NCBI GenBank assembly: GCA_900290385.1
Contig: OMSV01000186.1
Span: forward strand, 5,667-12,644
Source of the DNA: Syntrophobacter sp. SbD2
GTDB taxonomy: Bacteria > Desulfobacterota > Syntrophobacteria > Syntrophobacterales > Syntrophobacteraceae
Length of the DNA: 6,978 nucleotides
Direction of reading: 5' to 3'
Part shown: positions 1-5,475 of the stretch, piece by piece
Layout: each line of letters starts with the position of its first letter
Numbering within the stretch: the stretch's first letter is position 1
Translations under genes and position numbers: made by a program
The notes under the pieces: model-generated
The model's input: the letters and a program-made list of their open reading frames with translations, nothing else
The model's database searches: none
What the model was told of the DNA's origin: nothing

Positions 1-636
1 CTTTGCGATTTGCTCCTGGAGAAAATGGACCCGGGCTCCATGGAGTACAACGACCTCAAGACCATCGAAAGACACGGCCTGCACTGCAAAAGCATCGTGG
101 AAAGACTGCTGAGCTTCGCCAGGATAAGAGAGGAACACGAGGAATGCTGTGATTTCAATGCGAATATCGAGTCTATCGTTTCGGTTGTGAAACATACCCT
201 CCATATGAATAATATTGAACTGGTCCTCTCTCTTGCCCCGAATCTGCCCTCTGTGCGGGGAGATTCGACCGGTCTTCAGCAGGTTTTTCTCAATTTGATA
301 AACAACGCCGTTCAGGCTATGGACGGCAAGGGGTCCCTTAGAATAGAAACCTGCCATGGTTCAGGCGCAAGAGAAGTCGAAGCCACAGTTACGGATACGG
401 GGTGCGGAATCAAGAGGGAATACCTGGGTAAAATCTTCGATCCTTTCTTTACCACTAAGAAAGTTGGTGAAGGCACCGGGTTGGGCCTATCGGTAAGCTA
501 CGGGATAATAACGAGGTTTGGGGGCCGAATAGAGTGCCGCAGTTTGAGCGAAGAGGATGACCCCGGTGCATGCGGAACCACCATTAAAGTAGTTTTGCCC
601 GCATGCCATGAAGTCAAAAACGAACCGCCTGCCTGA
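1..636 (+). CDS. Sensor histidine kinase, C-terminal part (5' end off the window)
   Basis: The reading frame is open from base 1, so this is the end of a larger gene, not a gene starting at the TTG at base 10. What remains is the second helix of the HisKA dimerisation domain (up to about base 125) and a full HATPase_c domain. The N box is NLINNAVQAM (about 286-315), the G1 box DTGCGI (394-411), the F box FDPFFTT (436-456) and the G2 box GTGLGL (472-489). The phospho-acceptor His lies just before the window. The protein should autophosphorylate with ATP and pass the phosphate to a receiver. The boxes resemble the NtrB/AtoS/ZraS type, which often pairs with sigma-54 activators; that comparison is from family knowledge. 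Stop codon TGA is at 634-636, and a receiver gene follows about 40 bases downstream, so the two are probably co-transcribed. The sensory domain cannot be seen. Confidence 0.95.
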   Translation, partial: LCDLLLEKMDPGSMEYNDLKTIERHGLHCKSIVERLLSFARIREEHEECCDFNANIESIVSVVKHTLHMNNIELVLSLAPNLPSVRGDSTGLQQVFLNLINNAVQAMDGKGSLRIETCHGSGAREVEATVTDTGCGIKREYLGKIFDPFFTTKKVGEGTGLGLSVSYGIITRFGGRIECRSLSEEDDPGACGTTIKVVLPACHEVKNEPPA

Positions 637-675
637 CGAATTCTCCGGCTCGCTCCAGCCATTCAAAATTATGGC

Positions 676-1146
676 ATGGACTTTGTACGAAAAGTGAATG
701 CGAGGCAACCGTATCCTCGACTCCCATATGCACTGATATTAAATATGGCGTTCACGATGGTTGAAAAGAGCCGGAAAAATATTCTCATATTGGACCCTGA
801 AAGGGACACCGCTGAGCTTTTCACAAGAGCGCTCGAAAGCCACTGTTATGGTTATAAGTGCTATTGGGCGAACAACTCTCAACAGGCCATGAGCCTTTTT
901 CCCGACATTCCCTTCAGCTTTGTTCTTGCCGATATCTCTATGCTGCAACAGGACCATTTTCTACTGATGGATTCGATTCAGAAAGCGGCCTGCCGGACAG
1001 TCGTGATAGTGGGCGCCTACCTCAGTGAGAGGAATGACATAAAGAAAGCCATGGAAATGGGCGCCGCAGGGTACTTTATAAAACCTATTGCGGTGAGTTC
1101 GCTAAGAAAGTTGATAGACGATTTCTCCGTGTCAGCGAGTACGTAA
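676..1146 (+). CDS. Single-domain response regulator receiver protein with altered active site
   Basis: This 156-residue protein is a CheY-like receiver with no output domain. Strand 1 reads NILILDPERD (residues 35-44). The presumed phospho-acceptor is D86 (VLADIS), and the conserved Lys is K136 (GYFIKPI). Two usual catalytic positions differ: the second residue of the acidic pair is P41 instead of Asp, and the Thr/Ser after strand 4 is G113 (VVIVGAY). Phosphorylation or its read-out may therefore be weak or absent, although D40, E42, D86 and K136 remain. The start is uncertain: no clear Shine-Dalgarno precedes ATG 676, ATG 745 or ATG 757, and the last (MVEKSRKNILI) would give a typical receiver N-terminus. 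The kinase gene just upstream is the likely partner. It could also act as a phosphate sink or a phosphorylation-independent adaptor. Confidence 0.85.
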   Translation: MDFVRKVNARQPYPRLPYALILNMAFTMVEKSRKNILILDPERDTAELFTRALESHCYGYKCYWANNSQQAMSLFPDIPFSFVLADISMLQQDHFLLMDSIQKAACRTVVIVGAYLSERNDIKKAMEMGAAGYFIKPIAVSSLRKLIDDFSVSAST

Positions 1147-1168
1147 CAGCTCGTTTTATGTCCACTCA

Positions 1169-1197
1169 TAGTTTCATATTGTCGCATTTTAGTTTCA
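1169..1197 (+). repeat. Direct repeat TAGTTTCA x2, 21-bp period
   Basis: TAGTTTCA occurs at 1169-1176 and again at 1190-1197. The 21-bp period places both copies on the same DNA face, about 90-115 bases upstream of the sigma-54-type promoter at 1285. That is where an enhancer-binding activator would be expected to bind. An 8-bp repeat can arise by chance, and such activators more often use inverted repeats, so this is only a candidate. Confidence 0.3.
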
Positions 1198-1274
1198 GTG
1201 TTGCGCAGCAATGCCGCAAGCTTCGCCGCGATTCCAAGCCTATTGTAAAAATTGATAGAATCAGGCGAAAACAG

Positions 1275-1286
1275 CATCGATCGATG
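1275..1286. repeat. 12-bp perfect palindrome CATCGATCGATG overlapping the -24 element
   Basis: The sequence equals its own reverse complement over 12 bases. Its last two bases are the first two of the TGG of the -24 element of the promoter match at 1285-1299. A dimeric DNA-binding protein here would compete with sigma-54 polymerase. An operator role is inferred from position alone. Confidence 0.4.
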
Positions 1287-1299
1287 GTATGCTAATTGC
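1285..1299 (+). promoter_or_regulatory. Candidate sigma-54 (RpoN) -24/-12 promoter
   Basis: The element reads TGGTATG-CTAA-TTGC against the consensus TGGCACG-N4-TTGC. The invariant GG (1286-1287) and GC (1298-1299) have the required 10 bases between them. Transcription would begin near base 1311, giving a leader of about 190 bases before the DsrC-like gene at 1505. It is the only good -24/-12 match I noticed in the intergenic parts of the window. It predicts dependence on an ATP-hydrolysing enhancer-binding activator. Confidence 0.55.
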
Positions 1300-1412
1300 C
1301 CCACAGGCACTAAGCCTTTGTGAGCCGGAGAACAAAATGATCTGAAGAATGGTCATATTCATGATGGGTAGAGGTTCTGATCAAATCATTCAGCACTTGG
1401 GAGGTGTACGAA

Positions 1413-1565
1413 ATGGGACCTCATGGTACGGCGTTGGAACAAGATAGGCATTTACGTTATCGACTGGCTACATGGGAGTGGACATCCAGCCGGGAGGAGA
1501 TGATATGGGATCTTTCGTCTATAAAGACAAAGTTTATGAGATTGATGAAAATGGTTTCCTGTTAA
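1413..1565 (+). CDS. Possible short upstream ORF (50 aa), unknown
   Basis: An ATG at 1413 lies 8 bases after a strong ribosome binding site, GGGAGG (1399-1404), and opens a 50-codon frame ending with TAA at 1563-1565. It starts MGPHGTALEQDRHLRYRL and is rich in Arg, Trp, Met and Ser. I recognise no family. Its last 61 bases overlap the start of the DsrC-like gene in another frame. Ribosomes finishing here would cross the downstream ribosome binding site and start, so the ORF may act as a leader for translational control. The part after base 1505 is probably shaped by the overlapping gene, so coding status is doubtful. Confidence 0.25.
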   Translation: MGPHGTALEQDRHLRYRLATWEWTSSREEMIWDLSSIKTKFMRLMKMVSC

Positions 1566-2161
1566 AACCGGAACAGTGGGATGAGGATTTTGCCAGGGGA
1601 ATGGCGCCCAACGTCGGAATACGTGAGGAGCTGACACATGAACACTGGTGTATCATGTCGTTTATCCGAAATGCTTTTTCGGAGACCGGCCGATGTCCGA
1701 TGATTCATCAAATTGGCAAGGATTGTGGCCTCAAGCTGCAAGATCTGAAAAAACTATTTCCTTCCGGTTATTTGAGGGGAGCATGCAAGCTGGCCGGACT
1801 GACCTACCTTGATGAGGAGGTCCACTCATCGTGGCTGCCGAGCAAGAGATTGATCGCGGCCACCGTACCTATACAAGAGAGAAAATATCGCGTAAACATC
1901 CGAGGATTTCTCCTCGATCCCTTATCGTGGGACGAGGAGTATGCGGTTTTCAAGGCTGAAGAGTTGAAGATGCCGGCGTTAACCGAGAAGCATTGGCAGA
2001 TCATCCGGTTCTTGCGCGAACAGTTTGAAAAAAACGGGACGATTCCAACAGCTTATGAAACCTGTGAGGCTAATCAGATCGAGATCGAAGACGTGGGGCT
2101 GCTATTCCCTGATGGATATCACCGCGGGGCTGTCAAGATTGCAGGTTTGTCAGACAGATGA
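1505..2161 (+). CDS. Tandem DsrC/TusE-like sulfur-relay family protein (two fused modules)
   Basis: The ATG at 1505 is chosen because GGGAGGAG (1492-1499) lies just upstream at ideal spacing and the protein then begins MGSFVYKDKVYEIDENGFLL, the normal DsrC N-terminus. An in-frame ATG at 1472 lacks this support. The 218-residue product holds two DsrC-like units (about residues 1-100 and 127-218; one unit is normally about 105 residues). Matching segments are GFLLKPEQWDED and GFLLDPLSWDEE, LTHEHW and LTEKHW, and LFPSGYLRGACKLAGL and LFPDGYHRGAVKIAGL. DsrC carries sulfur as a trisulfide between two C-terminal cysteines. Module 1 keeps the inner one (C94) but continues into a linker instead of the Cys-ending arm. 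Module 2 has V210 at that position and stops at AGLSDR. Normal trisulfide chemistry is therefore unlikely. A regulatory or scaffold role, as proposed for Cys-less DsrC relatives (RspA), is inferred. A sigma-54-type promoter lies upstream. Confidence 0.88.
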   Translation: MGSFVYKDKVYEIDENGFLLKPEQWDEDFARGMAPNVGIREELTHEHWCIMSFIRNAFSETGRCPMIHQIGKDCGLKLQDLKKLFPSGYLRGACKLAGLTYLDEEVHSSWLPSKRLIAATVPIQERKYRVNIRGFLLDPLSWDEEYAVFKAEELKMPALTEKHWQIIRFLREQFEKNGTIPTAYETCEANQIEIEDVGLLFPDGYHRGAVKIAGLSDR

Positions 2162-2262
2162 GTCTGCCCCCCTTGTCTACGGGTGGATCTCAAGGATTAT
2201 CATCAATTCGAAAAATTAGATGAAACCCGGAGCGAAGCGAGCGGCAGGGAGGGCGGAAAGAG

Positions 2263-2532
2263 GTGGGTTCTTTGTGGGACCGCCTCATGGCTCGGCAGGG
2301 AGAAGCGGAGGTTTTTCACGTCAGAGGGGATGAGACAGGTGTTTCCATCTATTTTGGCCTAGGGCGGATACACGGGATCGAAAGGGGTTCCGAGTTGCTC
2401 CTGCTCGATTCAAAAAGGCGGCCGCTCGGTCAAATCAGAGTGGAAACGGTTTCAGACACTGATGGTGTGGCTAAAGTCAATGCGTCCAGCGAGGCGAGAC
2501 CCGGCTGTCTGGTCAAAAGAATTGCTCATTAG
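2263..2532 (+). CDS. Small protein of unknown function, possible beta-barrel domain
   Basis: This is an 89-residue protein that I cannot assign to a family. GTG 2263 is preceded by GGGAGGG (2247-2253) at 9 bases. TTG 2272 is an equally good start, with GAGGTG (2260-2265) 6 bases upstream. No signal peptide or membrane segment is visible. The central part (residues 27-87) alternates short beta-like stretches with glycine turns: GLGRIHGIERGSELLLLD, then PLGQIRVETVSDTDGVAKV, then ARPGCLVKRI. This G-I-x-x-G ... G-x-I-x-V ... A-x-V ... PG pattern recalls small beta-barrel modules such as the C-terminal domain of FlgT-like proteins, but the likeness is only general. It lies about 100 bases after the DsrC-like gene on the same strand, with no clear terminator between, so it may share that transcript. 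Confidence 0.6.
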   Translation: MGSLWDRLMARQGEAEVFHVRGDETGVSIYFGLGRIHGIERGSELLLLDSKRRPLGQIRVETVSDTDGVAKVNASSEARPGCLVKRIAH

Positions 2533-2566
2533 GCAAATGGCTCGCCAATGCTTAAATAACGGATTT

Positions 2567-2588
2567 GCAAGGATCGAACGAACCTTGC
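2567..2588. terminator. Stem-loop between convergent genes, possible weak terminator
   Basis: GCAAGG (2567-2572) pairs with CCTTGC (2583-2588) around a 10-base loop, and a G-T and a T-A pair can extend the stem outward. It sits between the ends of two converging genes, where a two-way terminator is expected. No T-tract follows on either strand, so intrinsic termination would be weak. Confidence 0.25.
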
Positions 2589-2639
2589 GATAAAGCGATC
2601 CATGAACAGAGTAGTCGCCTGGTATTAGGCAGTTCAGTC

Positions 2640-3002
2640 TTACTCGCCCACGATCTTGACGAGCACCCGCTTGCGCCTGCGTCCATCGAATTCACCGTAG
2701 AAACGGCCCATGATTTGCCGCTTCATGTGAGCGTCGGCATTGTCTTCGCCGCCGTCGTTGTGGCGATACTGGTTGACAGGCTCGTGGGGGGCGAGCTTTT
2801 CTAGCCATGCGGTGTAGTCGCGATGGAGTCCGCCTTCGTCGTCGTTAATGAACACAGAAGCGGTGATGTGCATTGCGTTGACAAGGGCGAGCCCCTCCCG
2901 AATGGAGCTTTTATCAAGACATTCTTCGACCTCTCGCGTAATGTTGATAAAGGCTACGCGCGTTGGGGCGCTGAACCACAGCTCCTTTCGATAGCTTTTC
3001 AA
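2640..3002 (-). CDS. UPF0047/YjbQ-type protein with internal deletion
   Basis: The 120-residue product is clearly UPF0047 family (YjbQ type; E. coli YjbQ has been linked to a minor thiamine-phosphate synthase activity). It starts at TTG 3002, supported by AAGGAG (plus-strand 3010-3015) 7 bases upstream and by the family-like start [10 protein letters not shown]. Conserved blocks present are [20 protein letters not shown] (36-54; H45), [13 protein letters not shown] (71-83; H81), [13 protein letters not shown] (88-100; H92) and [17 protein letters not shown] (101-117). From my knowledge of the family, about 19 residues (roughly EVVVAITxGxLDFGPWEQI) should separate R100 from F101, and they contain the family signature (L-x2-G-x4-G-x-W-[EQ]). 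Their clean in-frame absence at about base 2702/2703 shortens the usual ~139 residues to 120. The protein is probably non-functional or altered, or the assembly has dropped 57 bases. It is the only minus-strand gene here and diverges from the metal transporter. Confidence 0.85.
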   Translation of the reverse strand: MKSYRKELWFSAPTRVAFINITREVEECLDKSSIREGLALVNAMHITASVFINDDEGGLHRDYTAWLEKLAPHEPVNQYRHNDGGEDNADAHMKRQIMGRFYGEFDGRRRKRVLVKIVGE

Positions 3003-3048
3003 GCGGTTTCTCCTTTTTCTCGGTGGTTGTTGCGGGCGATGCCCAAGA

Positions 3049-3062
3049 TTAATAATTATTAA
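3049..3062. repeat. 14-bp A/T palindrome in divergent intergenic region
   Basis: TTAATAATTATTAA is a perfect palindrome between the divergent UPF0047 and Nramp genes, about 35 bases from the UPF0047 ribosome binding site and 60 bases before the Nramp GTG. It could be an operator for one or both genes, or part of an A/T-rich promoter core. It does not match the Fur or MntR consensus boxes I know, so no regulator is proposed. Confidence 0.35.
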
Positions 3063-3121
3063 AGCCGGACAAAAGTTTATGGTAATAGTTCATCGTAGAT
3101 CTGCCATTGAGAGGACCCGGC

Positions 3122-3279
3122 GTGCTGGAAGACCGCTCCGAAAACAAAGCTCGCACTTTTGACTCCGGAACGATTTCGGCGGCCGAGAAGGTGCTCGCCC
3201 AGGAAACCAGGAAACAGTCCCATGGCGCAAAAGGCTTTCCCCTTTCCTTGGTCCGGCATTTATCGCCGCCGTTGCATAC
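3122..3279 (+). other. Displaced 5' coding end of the Nramp transporter (frame break)
   Basis: The Nramp frame is open only from 3163 and has no ATG, GTG or TTG before ATG 3280. Yet its codons just before 3280 read GPAFIAAVAY, the family-typical first half of membrane helix 1. A second frame offers a start: GTG 3122, with AGAGGA (3110-3115) 6 bases upstream. It encodes an Nramp-like N-terminus including ISAAEKVLAQETRK (about 3173-3214). Joining it to the transporter needs one extra base, or two fewer, somewhere in 3190-3246, which contains the runs AAAA, TTTCCCC and TTTCC. The restored protein would be about 438 residues, normal for the family. A sequencing error, a true frameshift mutation or ribosomal slippage could explain it. 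Confidence 0.65.
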
Positions 3280-4437
3280 ATGGATCCCGGAAACTTCGCC
3301 ACAAATATCCAGAGCGGAGCGCAACTGGGCTACACTCTTCTTTGGGTTATAATAATAAGCAATTTAATGGCAATGCTTGTCCAGATCCTTTCGGCGAAGC
3401 TGGGCATCGCTACCGGGCTGAATCTGGCGGAATTGTGCAGGAATCATTTTCCAGCCCCCCTTGTCTGGGCAATGTGGGTTATACTTGAAATCGTAGCTAT
3501 CGCAACCGATCTTGCCGAATTTGTTGGGGCAGCGGTTGGGCTTTTCCTTTTGTTTCATATCCCGCTTGTCTACGCCGGGTTGCTGACCGCTGTTGTCACT
3601 TTTCTGATCCTTGGCCTCCAAAGGTACGGTTTTCGTCCTCTGGAAGCCATAATTACCGCAATGATAGGGATTGTAGCGGTAGGCTATCTGATTGAAATAC
3701 TCCTGGTTAAAATCGAACCCGCGCAGATCATGTCATCACTTTTTATTCCGAGCTTCGGGAGCAGGCAAGGAGTTTTGCTCGCCACAGGCATTCTGGGGGC
3801 AACAGTCATGCCGCATGTCATATTCCTTCATTCCGCCCTGACCCAGGGGCGCATAATCGTGAAGGATATAGACAAACTCAAAAGGCTGTTCCGCTTTGAA
3901 ATCATGGACGTGGTAATAGCGATGACGATCGCCGGGGCTGTGAATGCGGCAATGCTGATTATGGCCGCATCGACCTTTTACGTTCAAGGATTGCGCGAGA
4001 TCGGAACACTCGAGGAAGCTTACAGGACGCTTTCCCCCATTCTGGGTCCGGCATCGGGCAAGATTTTCGCGATTGCGCTGATTGCCGCAGGCCTGTCTTC
4101 TTCGGCGGTGGGGACCATGTCCGGCCAGGTGGTTATGCAGGGGTTCGTTCACTTCAGAATCCCGCTTTGGATCAGGCGCCTGGTTACGGTACTGCCCTCG
4201 CTGGCCGTTCTATACGCGGGACTGGACCCAACAAGGACGCTTGTAATCAGCCAGGTCGTGCTCAGCTTTGGGCTTCCTTTTGCGGTGATCCCGCTCGTTC
4301 TTTTTACAGCGAACAAAAAAATAATGGGGCCGCTGGTAAACAGGCTGTTCACCTCATTTCTCGCAGGCATCGCAACCTTGCTGATTCTGGCGCTGAATTC
4401 ATACCTGATCTACAGTATGGCGGCCGGGGGCGACTGA
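3280..4437 (+). CDS. Nramp-family divalent metal transporter (MntH-like), main open frame
   Basis: This inner-membrane secondary transporter probably imports Mn2+ or Fe2+ with protons. Metal-site motifs are visible: DPGN in helix 1 (residues 2-5) and A174 with M177 in GATVMPHVIFLHS of helix 6. Other family marks are SAKLGIATGLNLAELC (38-53), IATDLAEF (74-81), GLSSSAVGTMSGQ (271-283) and SFGLPFAVIPLVLFT (329-343). About ten hydrophobic helices follow one another. ATG 3280 is the first usual start in this frame, but it falls inside helix 1 and has no clear ribosome binding site. The true start is likely GTG 3122 in another frame (see the 3122-3279 entry). If the frame break is real, the gene is a pseudogene or yields a protein lacking half of helix 1. 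The rest of the frame shows no other damage. A universal stress protein gene follows after 31 bases, suggesting one operon. Confidence 0.93.
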   Translation: MDPGNFATNIQSGAQLGYTLLWVIIISNLMAMLVQILSAKLGIATGLNLAELCRNHFPAPLVWAMWVILEIVAIATDLAEFVGAAVGLFLLFHIPLVYAGLLTAVVTFLILGLQRYGFRPLEAIITAMIGIVAVGYLIEILLVKIEPAQIMSSLFIPSFGSRQGVLLATGILGATVMPHVIFLHSALTQGRIIVKDIDKLKRLFRFEIMDVVIAMTIAGAVNAAMLIMAASTFYVQGLREIGTLEEAYRTLSPILGPASGKIFAIALIAAGLSSSAVGTMSGQVVMQGFVHFRIPLWIRRLVTVLPSLAVLYAGLDPTRTLVISQVVLSFGLPFAVIPLVLFTANKKIMGPLVNRLFTSFLAGIATLLILALNSYLIYSMAAGGD

Positions 4438-4468
4438 CATTTGTATACCCGGAGTATGTGGAGGGTGT

Positions 4469-5374
4469 ATGTTTTCGAATCTTCTCGTTCCTCTCGACGG
4501 GTCAAAGCTGGCCGAATCGGTTCTCCCGGTAGTAAGGAGGCTCGCGGAACGGCTTGGGTGCGAGGTCAAACTCGTTCACGTGATCGAGAAGCGTCCCCCG
4601 AGCCACATACATGGTGACGCTCACCTTCAGGACGCCGCAGGCGCCGAAAGGTACATGGAATTAATCGTCGAAAGGCTAAAGGGCTGGGGACTGAATGTAT
4701 CGAGCCACGTGCACGAAGTCCCGCAGGGCGATGTGCCCAGGTGTATCGCCGAACACGCCGAAGAGCTGGAACAGGACCTCGTTGTCCTGTGCACGCACGG
4801 AAGCGGAGGGTTCAAAAGATTTGTGTTCGGAACCAATGCCGAGCAGGTGCTCACACACGGACGTACGCCCGTGGTTCTTATAAAGACCGATGAATACGGG
4901 CGCGCTCCCGATTTTGGCCCCCGCAGCATAATTGCTTTTGTGGACTGCACACCCCACAGCGATCCCGTTTTGACTGCATGTTCGGAACTGGCGATGATAT
5001 TTCAGGCGAAACTGCACCTGTTGTACGTCGTGCCGACGACAGGCAGCGTCACTCTGGAGGAAGTTCCGGGAGCGCGCCTTGTCCCGGCCACGACCCGCTT
5101 GTTGCTGGATTTGGAAACCGAACAGACCCTAGGGCGCATGAAGGAACACCTTCAATTGCTGCTCGCCCGGAATGTCGAGGCGAGCGGAAACGTTGAACGT
5201 GGTCAGGCCGAGCCCGCCATCGTCGGCACGGCAACCGGCAGACAGGCTGACATGGTAGCCATGGCCACCAGGGGGCTGGCTGGAATTGGGGCTTTCTGGG
5301 CAAATGACCTGGTCTCCCGGATATGCGCCTCCTATGAAGGCGCGCTTCTGCTTTTCCCGGCAATCGAGCGGTGA
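4469..5374 (+). CDS. Tandem-domain universal stress protein (UspA family)
   Basis: This 301-residue cytoplasmic protein has two Usp domains (about 1-140 and 152-298). Domain 1 starts NLLVPLDGS, with the nucleotide-contacting D10, and ends with the glycine motif THGSGGFKRFVFGTNAEQVL (109-128) followed by TPVVLI, the ATP-binding layout of the family. Domain 2 keeps the fold (SIIAFVDCTPHSDPVL, KLHLLYVV, ADMVAMATRG) but its loop reads GLAGIGAFWAND (269-280), with no G-S/T, so it probably does not bind ATP. Tandem proteins with one active and one degenerate domain are common. ATG 4469 follows GGAGGG (4460-4465) at a rather short 3-4 bases; GGAG also occurs at 4451-4454. The gene sits 31 bases after the Nramp gene and is probably co-transcribed, which suggests a stress role tied to metal supply; that link is inferred. 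Confidence 0.94.
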   Translation: MFSNLLVPLDGSKLAESVLPVVRRLAERLGCEVKLVHVIEKRPPSHIHGDAHLQDAAGAERYMELIVERLKGWGLNVSSHVHEVPQGDVPRCIAEHAEELEQDLVVLCTHGSGGFKRFVFGTNAEQVLTHGRTPVVLIKTDEYGRAPDFGPRSIIAFVDCTPHSDPVLTACSELAMIFQAKLHLLYVVPTTGSVTLEEVPGARLVPATTRLLLDLETEQTLGRMKEHLQLLLARNVEASGNVERGQAEPAIVGTATGRQADMVAMATRGLAGIGAFWANDLVSRICASYEGALLLFPAIER

Positions 5375-5455
5375 GAAAAGAGCGGGGTAATGATTTCGTC
5401 CCCGTGGTTTCGGACGCGCGCAGGGGCAAGGCTGAGCGTTGTCTTCTTCTGCGTC

Positions 5456-5469
5456 TCCTTTGCAAAGGA
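5456..5469 (+). promoter_or_regulatory. 14-bp palindrome containing the kinase ribosome binding site
   Basis: TCCTTTGCAAAGGA is a perfect palindrome whose right half supplies AAAGGA (5464-5469), the Shine-Dalgarno six bases before ATG 5476. In RNA it can fold into a 5-bp stem with a TGCA loop and cover the ribosome binding site; as DNA it could be a dimer site. The left half looks like anti-Shine-Dalgarno. A modest translational brake on the kinase is inferred. Confidence 0.4.
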
Positions 5470-5475
5470 CCGTGA

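Noticed and set aside
1201..1219. TTGCG/CGCAA inverted repeat as a terminator of the first operon
   Set aside because: It is a 5-bp stem with no T-run, and chance occurrence is likely.
1017..1310. Minus-strand open frame covering the intergenic region after the receiver gene
   Set aside because: It overlaps the conserved end of the receiver gene, has only a weak ribosome binding site, and shows no recognisable protein pattern.
1472..1504. Earlier in-frame ATG for the DsrC-like gene
   Set aside because: The ribosome binding site at 1492-1499 would lie inside the coding sequence, and the extra 11 residues have no match to the DsrC N-terminus; ATG 1505 fits much better.
2565..2804. Plus-strand open frame opposite the UPF0047 gene
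   Set aside because: The minus strand carries clear UPF0047 motifs and a good ribosome binding site; this frame is its mirror.
5383..5404. CGGGG/CCCCG hairpin after the Usp gene as a terminator
   Set aside because: The stem is only 5 bp with a 12-base loop and no T-tract, so it is too weak to call.
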